Below, in pieces: positions 27,203 to 35,167 of a stretch of 42,016 bases of DNA. The notes beneath the pieces are model-generated. The model did no database searches and was not told the DNA's origin. It saw only the letters and a list, made by a program, of their open reading frames with translations. The stretch comes from Cellvibrionales bacterium UBA1854 (lineage in GTDB: Bacteria > Pseudomonadota > Gammaproteobacteria > Pseudomonadales > Porticoccaceae). The translations under genes were made by a program, and so were the position numbers. Positions within the stretch are counted from its first letter, which is position 1, and each line of letters opens with the position of its first letter. The stretch is taken from assembly GCA_002338445.1 (NCBI GenBank), contig DDII01000076.1, positions 1 to 42,016 on the forward strand, written 5' to 3'.

Positions 27203-27788
27203 TCAATTAGTGTCGTTACAAGGTGTATGTTTTAATAAACTGAGCGCTAAGTGCTGGTATGCTATTATCGACGAGGCCAATTTTTTTATTTCGAAAGAAT
27301 GGCGGTTTTGGCTACTTTCCAATGGCTCATTAACAAAACAATTAAGATCCCTGGGTAACACAGATATTTCAATAAAACTTTTATCACAAAAATATCAACG
27401 CCCGCTGTTGTCAGAGCGAAGAGCATTTAGAAATTCAGTTTACGGAGCATCTTTTGTAAGAGAAGTGTTTTTATGTGATGCACACCTTCCAATAGTTTTT
27501 GCCCGAACGGTGTGTCCTAGACATTACAGAAATGGAATTTGGAGAGAGATTCAACAGTTGGGTGACCGTTCTCTTGGTGATTGGTTGTTTGGTAATCAGT
27601 ACGCCGTCCGTACGAATGTTGAACTTGCTCGATTGAGTTCAAACTGCTTCTATTTAAAAGGACAACCACCTGGAGAACTTTCTCTTTGGGGCCGCAGGTC
27701 GACTTTTAATATTAGAAATTCGTCAATATTAGTGACCGAGGTATTTTTGCCGAATTTTGAAGTAATTAAGTCACAAGCAAATAAATAA
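27195..27788 (+). CDS. ubiC: Chorismate lyase
   Basis: Converts chorismate to 4-hydroxybenzoate and pyruvate, the first committed step to ubiquinone. The best start is ATG 27195 in an ATGAATGA overlap with the end of lpxL, giving 197 residues; an in-frame start at 27126 would overlap lpxL much further. Family marks are FVREVFLCD (with the substrate-binding arginine), FARTVCP, RSLGDWLF and the C-terminal VTEVFLP with the conserved glutamate. It is followed 10 bases later by ubiA, which uses its product. The sequence is divergent from E. coli UbiC, but motif order and context agree. Confidence 0.9.
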   Translation: MNDQLVSLQGVCFNKLSAKCWYAIIDEANFFISKEWRFWLLSNGSLTKQLRSLGNTDISIKLLSQKYQRPLLSERRAFRNSVYGASFVREVFLCDAHLPIVFARTVCPRHYRNGIWREIQQLGDRSLGDWLFGNQYAVRTNVELARLSSNCFYLKGQPPGELSLWGRRSTFNIRNSSILVTEVFLPNFEVIKSQANK

Positions 27789-27798
27789 CGGAAATAGA

Positions 27799-28671
27799 TT
27801 GCCAACTTTAGCAAAATTGATTACCAATCCTTGGATACGCCTGGTTCGCTTGGATAGACCGATCGGAACATACTTGCTTTTATGGCCGACGCTTTGGGCT
27901 CTTTGGTTAGGGTCTGATGGCTTTCCCGAGCTTGACATCCTAGCAATATTTAGTGCAGGGGTTATTGTGACACGTGCAGCCGGTTGCGTTATTAATGACT
28001 ACGCTGATCGAAAAATAGATGGACAAGTCTCGCGAACGAATAATAGACCTATTGTTACTGGCGAGATAAATCCCAATGCCGCTCTTCGGGCGTTCATTTT
28101 CTTATTTCTGGTGGCTTTTTTTTTGGTCATGCAGACCAACTATACCACCGTTGTCTTATCAATGGTGGCGGCAGTGTTGATCATCATATACCCGTTTGCC
28201 AAGCGCTGGAGTAATATCCCACAATTGCTTTTAGGGTTAACATGGGGTTGGGTAGTGCCTGTAAGCTTCTCGGCAGTAGGGCACGATATTTCATTGGTTG
28301 CGTTTGCCCTTTATTTTTCGGTTGTATTTTGGACCATCGCCTTTGATACCTTTTATGCTATGGTTGATCGGGAAGAAGATATTATATTGGGAATTGGGTC
28401 CACTGCAATATTCTGGGCAGAAAATGAGCTTCGTTACATTGCGTTTTGTCAGGTTTGCTCTTTAATTCTGCTGGCTTACTGCGGCCACCAATCAGGTCGT
28501 GGTTGGGTATTTAACATGGGTATCACAATCACAGGGATTTTCTTCCTGAGGCAGTTGTGGCGCGCGAAAAGCCGCGAAAAAGTAGATTGTTTTAACTCAT
28601 TTAAAAACAATCATTGGGTGGGTATGTGTATCTTTCTGTTTTTAGCGCTGGATTACTGGATCATCGATTGA
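27799..28671 (+). CDS. ubiA: 4-hydroxybenzoate polyprenyltransferase
   Basis: Inner-membrane enzyme that attaches the polyprenyl tail to 4-hydroxybenzoate in ubiquinone synthesis. The 290-residue protein has the two aspartate-rich sites NDYADRKID (66-74) and DREED (190-194), the second flanked by YAMVDREED and IGSTAIFW, and about eight or nine hydrophobic segments. The start is TTG at 27799 (MPTLAKLITNPWIRLVRLDRP); a weak GGAA lies upstream. Adjacent to ubiC as in E. coli. It is convergent with a DUF938 gene only 11 bases away. Confidence 0.96.
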   Translation: MPTLAKLITNPWIRLVRLDRPIGTYLLLWPTLWALWLGSDGFPELDILAIFSAGVIVTRAAGCVINDYADRKIDGQVSRTNNRPIVTGEINPNAALRAFIFLFLVAFFLVMQTNYTTVVLSMVAAVLIIIYPFAKRWSNIPQLLLGLTWGWVVPVSFSAVGHDISLVAFALYFSVVFWTIAFDTFYAMVDREEDIILGIGSTAIFWAENELRYIAFCQVCSLILLAYCGHQSGRGWVFNMGITITGIFFLRQLWRAKSREKVDCFNSFKNNHWVGMCIFLFLALDYWIID

Positions 28672-28682
28672 TTGGAGTTACT

Positions 28683-29279
28683 TTACATAAATTTGATCCA
28701 AGATAGTATTCGATTATTTTCGGGCATACTCACGTTCTCGGTCATTTGCAGGCCTGAACTGACTGCTATTTTATCAATCATTTCAACGTGACGTAACCCT
28801 CTTTTTGGAGAAGAAACCTTTAATTTTTTATCAAATGCTACGTTGCTTGGAGCCAAATCAATGCCACGAATTTTAAACGGTCCATAGAGGCAAAAGATAC
28901 CATTTTTTGGCAGCATTGAAGCGGCTCCCGTGATCATATGTTCAACATTTTTCCAAGATAGGATATGACTTGTGTTGGCACTGAAGATAGCATCATAACA
29001 AGTTTTTGGCCATACGCTGCCCACATCCAGTACTATAGGTTTACGAAGATTTGGAGCAGGGTAACTCCGCAACCATTTGTTAATATTATCTTGATGATTC
29101 TCAAGATCACTAGGTTGCCAATCTAGCCACGGCAGTCTCGGTGCAAACCACACAGCATGTTGACCTGTACCACTACCGATCTCTAAAACTTTTGATGTTT
29201 TTTTAAAGATTCTCGCTAATTCTTTTATGATCGGATCGCGATTATTTTGGCATGACACAGAGGTAGGTAACTTTATCAT
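28683..29279 (-). CDS. DUF938 SAM-dependent methyltransferase-like protein
   Basis: The 198-residue protein has a class I methyltransferase motif VLEIGSGTGQHAVWFA near residue 35, followed by WLDWQPSDLE and FSANTSHILSW, the pattern of the DUF938 family. Members have a Rossmann fold but I know of no established substrate. The C-terminal half has a conserved GPFKIRG and a RGLRHVEMIDKIA stretch. It is the second gene of a leftward pair, 6 bases after yaaA. Confidence 0.85.
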   Translation of the reverse strand: MIKLPTSVSCQNNRDPIIKELARIFKKTSKVLEIGSGTGQHAVWFAPRLPWLDWQPSDLENHQDNINKWLRSYPAPNLRKPIVLDVGSVWPKTCYDAIFSANTSHILSWKNVEHMITGAASMLPKNGIFCLYGPFKIRGIDLAPSNVAFDKKLKVSSPKRGLRHVEMIDKIAVSSGLQMTENVSMPENNRILSWIKFM

Positions 29280-29285
29280 AACAAG

Positions 29286-30065
29286 TTAACCGCGAGTAAA
29301 AACCCATTTATCGGCAGAGCTAAGTTCAGAGTTGAAACGATAATCATCATCTCTGAATTCCTTAAGGTCGTTTATGTTTGACAGTTTGTTTTTAGTCGCG
29401 AAAGCAGCCATTTGACCACGAGCTCGTTTCGCAAAAAAACTTATAACACGGTACTCTTTTCCTCGTTTCTCCTTAAAAATCGGTGTGATTACGGATGTTT
29501 CTAGACTTTTGGGTGTTATTGCTTTGAAGTACTCATTAGACGCCAAATTTATTAAAAAAGGAGGTGGTTTTTTTTCACTAAGAGCTTTTATTTGTTTGTT
29601 ACAGGCATCAGTTATTGTGCTTCCCCAAAACTTATAAAGGTCTTTCCCTCTCAAGTTTGCGAACTTGGTCCCCATTTCGAGGCGATAAGGTTGTATTAGG
29701 TCAAGTGGACGCAGTAGGCCATAAAGCCCAGAGATAATTCGTATGTGGTCTTGTGCCCAAGCTAAGTCTTTTTTGTTAAAAGTTTCAGCAGACAAACCTT
29801 GGTACACGTCACCCTTAAACGCAAAAATAGCATGTCGAGCATTTTCTTGATTAAAAGGTATATGCCAATCTTGAAACCGCTGGTAATTAAGAAAACCTAG
29901 TTGGTCACTCAGGCCCATAAGGCTTGATATTTCCTCCGGCGACAGAGTTTTCAATCGATTTATTAGTATTTGGGTCTCTGGGAGTAGTTGAGGCTGAGAG
30001 TGGAATACATCCGTAACCTGATCGCTGTAATTAAGCTTCTTTGCGGGCGATAAAAGCAAAAGCAT
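29286..30065 (-). CDS. yaaA: Peroxide stress protein YaaA (UPF0246)
   Basis: Family implicated in E. coli in limiting free iron and damage during hydrogen peroxide stress. From the ATG at 30063-30065 the protein is 259 residues, close to the E. coli length, and begins MLLLLSPAKKLNYSD, the expected start; a start nine codons further up would add a sequence not found in the family. Other matches are FKGDVYQGL, LYGLLRPLDLIQPYRLEMG and KRARGQMAAF. No OxyR site could be recognised. It is divergent from the M48 protease gene. Confidence 0.93.
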   Translation of the reverse strand: MLLLLSPAKKLNYSDQVTDVFHSQPQLLPETQILINRLKTLSPEEISSLMGLSDQLGFLNYQRFQDWHIPFNQENARHAIFAFKGDVYQGLSAETFNKKDLAWAQDHIRIISGLYGLLRPLDLIQPYRLEMGTKFANLRGKDLYKFWGSTITDACNKQIKALSEKKPPPFLINLASNEYFKAITPKSLETSVITPIFKEKRGKEYRVISFFAKRARGQMAAFATKNKLSNINDLKEFRDDDYRFNSELSSADKWVFTRG

Positions 30066-30172
30066 TATGAATTTCCACCAAAAAATTGACACAATATATT
30101 TTGAAGGGAGTAAAGAAACAAATCAAGGAACAGATACAATGTTTATAACGGAGTTTAGTTTGGAGCAAAAAT

Positions 30173-31717
30173 ATGAGTCGATTCTTGTTGATCTGTTTGA
30201 TTGTAATGCTCATTACTTCGTGTTCTGTTAATCCAGTAACTGGACAACGTGATTTTACTCTTCTTTCAGTTGCTGAAGAGGTCTCTATAGGGGAAAAGAA
30301 TTTCGCCCCCGCGAGGCAGGCGCAGGGGGGCGATTATTATGTGGATATGGAATTGCAACGGTATGTGAGTGATGTAGGGCTTAAATTAGCCGCAGTGGCG
30401 GATAATCGTCAGTTACCCTATGAATTTAGAGTTTTGAATAATCCCGTGCCGAATGCGTGGGCACTGCCAGGAGGTAAAATAGCAATAAATCGTGGGTTAC
30501 TCCCTTTTTTACGTGATGAGGCCCAATTAGCGGCGGTGTTAGCCCATGAAATAGTTCATACCGCTGCTAGACATAGCGCGATTCAGATCACACGTGGTTC
30601 CATGATGCAGCTTGGGACCAGCCTCTTAGGTGCTCGGGCTGAGGGAAGTATTTATGAAAGTTATGCCGATTTAGCAGTTTCCTTGGGAAGCACTGCATGG
30701 ATGGCGAGGTATAGGAGATCAGATGAGTTAGAGGCGGATCTTTATGGTATGCGTTACATGGCGCGAGCTGGTTATGAGCCTGTTGCAGCAGTGGAGTTGC
30801 AGCAGACATTTTTAGCTCTGGCGGGTAAGGCGGAGACTGAGGAGAGTTGGTTTAATGCGCTTTTCTCTAGCCACCCTCCATCGCCTAAAAGAGTCTCAGC
30901 CAATCAAATGACAGCAAGAGGACTGGTTTCGGGTGCCAGATATAAAAATCGATTTGAACACGCTATGAGGAATTTACGGAAAGATAAACGAGCTTATAAT
31001 GCCGCTCAAGCTGCGGGTCGTGCGTTATCAAAAAAATTACCAAAAAATGCAATAAAATTATTGGATAAAGCTATCGCGATACAACCTAGTGAGGCTGAAT
31101 TTTGGCGGTTGAAAGGAAATGCATGGGAGCAATTAAATATGGTGGACAACGCAGAACGAGACTATTCTTCAGCAATTGCGAAAGATGCTAATTACTACTT
31201 AAATTTTTTGGAGCGTGGCATATTTAGATATAAACAGGGAGAAATCGCCGCTGGCGTTTCGGATATTCGTTTAAGTCACAAGCTCTTGCCCACTGCCTTT
31301 TCTAACTATTATTTAGGACAGAATGCTCTGCTCTCCGAGGATTATCAGATTGCAGAGACTTATCTTAGGGCTGCAGTAAATAGTACATCTACCGTACGTG
31401 ACAAAGCTCGAGCTTCTCTTGAGTCACTTCTTTTGGAGCATAAACCTGAACAGTTCCTTAAAACAGCATTGTCTCGTTCCGATAGCGGTATACTCCAAGT
31501 TTATATTACAAATATGGGACCGGTAAAACTGATGGTAACGAACCTTCAAATTTCGATAACAGATAACAACTTTGGCCAAGACCGCGTCATTGAACTAAAA
31601 ACTACATTGGTACCAAAACAAACGGTGCGCGTAGAAACAGATATAATTTCTGGATTGAGTAAGTGGACCTCAGGACAATATAGAGCTAGAGTAGTTAGTG
31701 CAGTTGTTATGGATTAA
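30173..31717 (+). CDS. M48 family metalloprotease with TPR tail, BepA-like lipoprotein
   Basis: Probable periplasmic zinc protease of outer-membrane assembly quality control, like BepA (YfgC), which handles misassembled LptD. The 514-residue protein has a lipoprotein signal with lipobox ITSC (lipidated C17, Ser at +2, consistent with outer-membrane sorting), the zinc motif HEIVH at 125-129, a third-ligand region SDELEAD at 183-189, and from about 275 a helical TPR-like tail (AIKLLDKAIAIQPSEAEFW, then NAERDYSSAIAKDANYYL). Domain order and length match BepA. The exact client is inference. Confidence 0.88.
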   Translation: MSRFLLICLIVMLITSCSVNPVTGQRDFTLLSVAEEVSIGEKNFAPARQAQGGDYYVDMELQRYVSDVGLKLAAVADNRQLPYEFRVLNNPVPNAWALPGGKIAINRGLLPFLRDEAQLAAVLAHEIVHTAARHSAIQITRGSMMQLGTSLLGARAEGSIYESYADLAVSLGSTAWMARYRRSDELEADLYGMRYMARAGYEPVAAVELQQTFLALAGKAETEESWFNALFSSHPPSPKRVSANQMTARGLVSGARYKNRFEHAMRNLRKDKRAYNAAQAAGRALSKKLPKNAIKLLDKAIAIQPSEAEFWRLKGNAWEQLNMVDNAERDYSSAIAKDANYYLNFLERGIFRYKQGEIAAGVSDIRLSHKLLPTAFSNYYLGQNALLSEDYQIAETYLRAAVNSTSTVRDKARASLESLLLEHKPEQFLKTALSRSDSGILQVYITNMGPVKLMVTNLQISITDNNFGQDRVIELKTTLVPKQTVRVETDIISGLSKWTSGQYRARVVSAVVMD

Positions 31718-31791
31718 GAATTTAGCTCTAGTTTAAGTATTGTTTAATCTAAACGGACATCTTTAAGCACGACGAATTTGGAGAACATCAA

Positions 31792-32034
31792 GTGGACAAC
31801 AATAACCGACCACCCTGTGCCGTATGCAAACTGATCAGGACTTACATGTTCGTGGCTATCCCAATGATCTTAATCATGTGGACAAGACCAGAGTTCACAA
31901 AATTGAAAGGTATTTCGTTAACAAATGGATTTGCATCTCTGATAACTATCGTGTTTGTAACGATGGTTATATGGAAGTACTACCAAGAATTCTGGAAGCC
32001 GCGTCGTGAAAACGCCAATAAAAGACGGCCCTAA
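31792..32034 (+). CDS. Small membrane protein with N-terminal CxxC
   Basis: Hypothetical 80-residue protein starting at GTG 31792, with GGAG 9 bases upstream. It has a CAVC pair at C9/C12, two hydrophobic segments (about 17-30 and 46-62), and a basic C-terminal tail (WKPRRENANKRRP). I do not recognise the family. Its end overlaps the next gene by 29 bases, so the two are probably translated together. A shorter reading in another frame is not supported. Confidence 0.6.
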   Translation: MDNNNRPPCAVCKLIRTYMFVAIPMILIMWTRPEFTKLKGISLTNGFASLITIVFVTMVIWKYYQEFWKPRRENANKRRP

Positions 32035-32194
32035 TTGCTGGGCCTGTATCTACTTCAAAATTACCCACGACAGAAGAAGGCCTTATGGTTGTAATGCTAT
32101 GGGATTTAAATCAAAGGCACTCCCCAGTGTAGAAGTAATTCGAGCACATGGGCAGCATTGCTTGAGTTTTTCTCCAAAACCTACGCACAACTAG
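32006..32194 (+). CDS. Small four-cysteine protein, zinc-ribbon-like
   Basis: 62-residue protein from GTG 32006. Cysteines at C11 and C14 (NCWACIYF), one in YGCNAMGFKSKALPS and one in GQHCLSF could form a metal site. I recall short proteins with the same CxxCxxF...GCxAMGFKxxxLPS...GxxCLxF pattern in many gammaproteobacteria, of unknown function, sometimes annotated as uracil-DNA glycosylase on weak grounds. No glycosylase domain could fit in this length. It overlaps the preceding CxxC membrane-protein gene. Confidence 0.65.
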   Translation: MKTPIKDGPNCWACIYFKITHDRRRPYGCNAMGFKSKALPSVEVIRAHGQHCLSFSPKPTHN

Positions 32195-32220
32195 GCTTGA
32201 GCATTTCGTTATGTTGGCAC

Positions 32221-32757
32221 CTATCTTTCCCTTACGAGCATAAATGGCTGGTTTATTATTCGGGCTTGCCGGCAGGATATTCGGCCATTGTAGGTGTTGA
32301 GAGAACATCGAAAGGTATCTTGGTGGAGGCTACTGCTCGAGGTCCAATGATTTGCAACTTCAGCATCTAGAAAAACATTAGTGTTAATTGCGGGCGCGAC
32401 ACAATCCGCTTGTATAATTGACTTCATCTCCTTATTTGTTGGCAGCCGCCATTTAACTCCGGATTTTTCTGAAAATTCTTTAGCATAGGCAGTGGCTTCA
32501 TCCCAAGATAAATGTAACGCTTCGCCTTGGCATCTGTAGTTAACAAAACGCTTTCCGCCCGAGCACCTGAACCATCGGGTTCCAGTCTTTGGATCTATTG
32601 CCATTCCTAAGTCATCAGTAACGAAATCTTGCTTATCATAGGCCTTGATTTGGTCTTCGCACTTTATTTCAGGCTCATGAAGATCGCATCCAACAAGAGC
32701 AATTATTGCAAGAATGATAGCCACTGACATGCAGCTGTTCATAAGCAACCTAAACAT
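32221..32757 (-). CDS. DUF1566-domain lipoprotein
   Basis: The 178-residue protein has a lipoprotein signal with lipobox LVGC and lipidated C24; Asp25 at +2 would favour inner-membrane retention by the enteric rule. The rest is one DUF1566 (Lcl C-terminal-like) domain: DPKTGTRWFRCSGG, SWDEATAYAKEF, WRLPTNKEMKSIIQ, WTSSS and a closing FMLVRER strand. Such domains have a C-type-lectin-like fold and often occur in secreted or surface proteins. Function here is unknown. The gene is convergent with the small cysteine-protein pair. Confidence 0.85.
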   Translation of the reverse strand: MFRLLMNSCMSVAIILAIIALVGCDLHEPEIKCEDQIKAYDKQDFVTDDLGMAIDPKTGTRWFRCSGGKRFVNYRCQGEALHLSWDEATAYAKEFSEKSGVKWRLPTNKEMKSIIQADCVAPAINTNVFLDAEVANHWTSSSSLHQDTFRCSLNTYNGRISCRQARIINQPFMLVRER

Positions 32758-33161
32758 ATTGCACCTAACCTGAAAATCTTTAAGTGAATCAATACACAGT
32801 TTCGAATTATGATCGTAAACAAGTGTATGTTACCTTGCAACAAAAGCCTGTTTTAACTTTAGCTATATAACGAAAAAAAAGCTTTTATTATATCTAATGC
32901 AACTACTTACTGTGATAATATCAGAAATGACTGTAACTATACCAACCATTTGCAAACATTGATTGTTAAGATTAACTGTAAAAGGTCTTTTAATTAAATT
33001 TTTGATGATTTCTGCCGATTTACGATACACTGATGAGTAGTTTATCAAGACATGAGTATATAAGAGAGATTTTTGGTAAAAGGCTGCTCTATTTTTTTAG
33101 GGTTAAAAGCATAATTTTAGGTTTAACAACTAATTTAATGTAGTCATTGAGAGGAAATTTT
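32758..33161. other. 404-base gap upstream of the stator operon
   Basis: Very AT-rich and without a supported gene. It holds the sigma28 promoter of motA at 32995-33021 and about 135 bases of motA leader. The left half presumably carries the promoter of the DUF1566 lipoprotein gene, but I could not identify a good match. An A-run followed by GCTTTTATT near 32872-32890 has no stable hairpin. Confidence 0.6.
32995..33021 (+). promoter_or_regulatory. sigma28 (FliA) promoter of motA-motB-motB
   Basis: TAAA (32995-32998), a 15-base spacer and GCCGATTT (33014-33021) match the flagellar sigma28 consensus TAAA-N15-GCCGATAA at 10 of 12 positions with exact spacing. Transcription would start near 33028, about 135 bases before motA. 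Confidence 0.8.
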
Positions 33162-33920
33162 ATGGATATTGCTACTATAGTGGGTCTTCTGGGAGCGTTT
33201 GGTCTGATCTTCATGGCGATTGATGATCCGGGTGCTTTTGTCGACACCCCATCACTTTTGATCGTAGTTGCAGGATCCGCGATGGTCACGATGGCCAGAT
33301 CTTCCTTGGGAGAATTTTTAAGCGCCGGCGGTGTTGCGGGCAAATGCTTCATGTACAAAATGGATTCAGCTCCAGATCTTATAGAAACTATGGTTGAATT
33401 GGCAACGATCGCCCGAAAGGATGGGATGATCGCTCTTGAGGGTCAAGAATTGTCCAATGCCTTCTTGGCTAAGGGTGTTGGGATGTTGGTGGATGGAGCA
33501 GAGCAGGATGTAATCAAATCCACTCTGGAAAGAGAAAAGGACTCTACGAAAATCAGACAAATGCTCGGCGCCGACTTTTTTGCTGCGTGGGGTGAGGTTG
33601 CGCCGGCCATGGGAATGATAGGAACTCTGATTGGGCTAGTTCAGATGCTCGGTAACATGTCAGACCCTAAAGCCATTGGCCCAGCGATGGCGGTTGCACT
33701 TCTTACAACAATGTATGGGGCAATTCTCGCAAACGTCATCATGTTGCCTCTAAATATGAAACTCTCGAATATGGCGGCGGCGGAAGAACAGAACAATGAA
33801 TTGATAATAGAGGGTCTAATGTTCATGGCAGAGGGCGGTAACCCCCGAGTTTTGGGCGATAAACTTGCTGCATTCTGCGATGCTGCGGCGCAAGCTAAAC
33901 TTGCAGCAGCTGCCGGATAA
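33162..33920 (+). CDS. motA: Flagellar motor stator protein MotA/PomA
   Basis: Ring-forming A subunit of the stator that turns ion flow into flagellar torque. The 252-residue protein starts MDIATIVGLLGAFG (ATG 33162 with an AGAGGAAA site) and has four membrane segments. The region GEVAPAMGMIGTLIGLVQML followed by DPKAIGPAMAVALLTTMYG is nearly the same as in Vibrio PomA, including the threonines of the ion path, so it belongs to the PomA-like group. Sodium rather than proton coupling is therefore suggested but not shown. The end is alanine-rich. Two motB-type genes follow. Confidence 0.93.
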   Translation: MDIATIVGLLGAFGLIFMAIDDPGAFVDTPSLLIVVAGSAMVTMARSSLGEFLSAGGVAGKCFMYKMDSAPDLIETMVELATIARKDGMIALEGQELSNAFLAKGVGMLVDGAEQDVIKSTLEREKDSTKIRQMLGADFFAAWGEVAPAMGMIGTLIGLVQMLGNMSDPKAIGPAMAVALLTTMYGAILANVIMLPLNMKLSNMAAAEEQNNELIIEGLMFMAEGGNPRVLGDKLAAFCDAAAQAKLAAAAG

Positions 33921-33935
33921 GACCAGGTCTTAGCA

Positions 33936-35150
33936 ATGGCCGAAGAACAGGATAATTCAGCTGAAGAGGGTGAAGCCCCAGAGGTCAATTGGTGGGAGAT
34001 TCCGATTGATCATGGCCCAGAAAAGTTAGACTGTCCAAAATGTAAAGGTGGAGCCCCTGCTTGGATGGCAACATTTGCTGATATGGCTACTTTACTTATG
34101 GCTTTTTTTGTTTTGTTACTGTCCTTTGCTGAGATGAGCGTGCCGAAATATAAGCAGATTGCTGGGTCATTGAAAGCATCCTTCGGCGTGAAACGGATAG
34201 TGCCAACAATCACCATCGAGACCGCTCGAAGTATTGTTGTTGATGATTTTTCGCCCGCGGTTGCTCAACCAACTGTTTTTAGAGACGTTAGGCAACGTTC
34301 CGAAGACATCACTATGAGAGAAGTAGTTAAAAAAACTGAGGAGAAAGAGGCTGATTTTAAAACTCGTCAAGACTTTCGAACGCTCGAACAAGTAATGCAG
34401 GAAGAAATTGACAGTGGTCAGGTCATGGTTCGTGTCGAGGATAACAAGGTTGTCGTGGAGCTGAGAGCCGATTCGCAAAGCGGCGGTGCTGCTGATGTCG
34501 ACATTAAAGATGGGACTGGCGGACCGATTAGCCAAAAGACTTTAGACATAGCGGCGAAGGTTGTGGAAGCGCAAGCGAGGCTTTCCACTGAGGTCGAGGT
34601 CCGCCGACAGAAATTGGCTTCAGGCGAGAAATCTCAGGGTCGTGATGATCAAAATAGTTCGTTGAAGTCTCCCGGTGGTAAGACCAATAAGCAGAATCAA
34701 GATATCGAAGATCAATTCCAAAAAGTACGTGCTGACCTTTCTAAAGACATTCAGAGGGGTCTTGTGGAAGTCGAAAAAATTGATAACAGAATAACTGTTC
34801 GACTGGCAAGTCAGGGATCATTTGTGTCCGGTAGTGCAAATTTAAAGGACGAGTTTGAACAGCTGTTGGGACGCGTTGGGAGGTCTTTATCTGCTTCTCG
34901 AGGCAAAGTTCGCGTTGAAGGACACACTGACAATGTTCCAGTCGCTTTCAGTGAGCGCTTTAAATCTAATTGGGACCTTTCCGCTGCAAGGTCTGCCTCA
35001 GTAGCTCAATTTTTCATAAATGAGTCCGGTTTTGATCAGGAGCGAATAACCGTTGCTGGTTTCGCCGATACCAAGCCCATTGCCCGAAATGATAGTTCGG
35101 TGGGTCGAGCCCGCAATCGGCGAATTGAGGTAATTGTTGATGGTACATAA
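33936..35150 (+). CDS. motB: Flagellar motor stator protein MotB/PomB, copy 1
   Basis: B subunit of the stator, anchoring it to peptidoglycan and carrying the ion-binding aspartate. The 404-residue protein has a cytoplasmic start with CPKC (33-36), one membrane helix (PAWMATFADMATLLMAFF) with the key D49, a plug-like segment, a long charged linker (about 100-290) and the C-terminal OmpA-like domain with VEGHTDNVPVAFSERF and RARNRRIEVIV. It is longer than Vibrio PomB (about 320) because of the linker. It starts 15 bases after motA and shares membrane helix sequence with copy 2. Confidence 0.93.
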   Translation: MAEEQDNSAEEGEAPEVNWWEIPIDHGPEKLDCPKCKGGAPAWMATFADMATLLMAFFVLLLSFAEMSVPKYKQIAGSLKASFGVKRIVPTITIETARSIVVDDFSPAVAQPTVFRDVRQRSEDITMREVVKKTEEKEADFKTRQDFRTLEQVMQEEIDSGQVMVRVEDNKVVVELRADSQSGGAADVDIKDGTGGPISQKTLDIAAKVVEAQARLSTEVEVRRQKLASGEKSQGRDDQNSSLKSPGGKTNKQNQDIEDQFQKVRADLSKDIQRGLVEVEKIDNRITVRLASQGSFVSGSANLKDEFEQLLGRVGRSLSASRGKVRVEGHTDNVPVAFSERFKSNWDLSAARSASVAQFFINESGFDQERITVAGFADTKPIARNDSSVGRARNRRIEVIVDGT

Positions 35151-35167
35151 CATTTGGGACGAATTTG

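Noticed and set aside
29308..29315. Perfect GCCGATAA on the minus strand near the 3' end of yaaA
   Set aside because: The base positions for the -35 element read GTTG rather than TTTA, and the site is coding sequence. It shows that the 8-mer alone occurs by chance.
32158..32370. Rightward 70-residue frame after the small cysteine protein
   Set aside because: It is antisense to the DUF1566 domain, whose motifs are unmistakable on the other strand.
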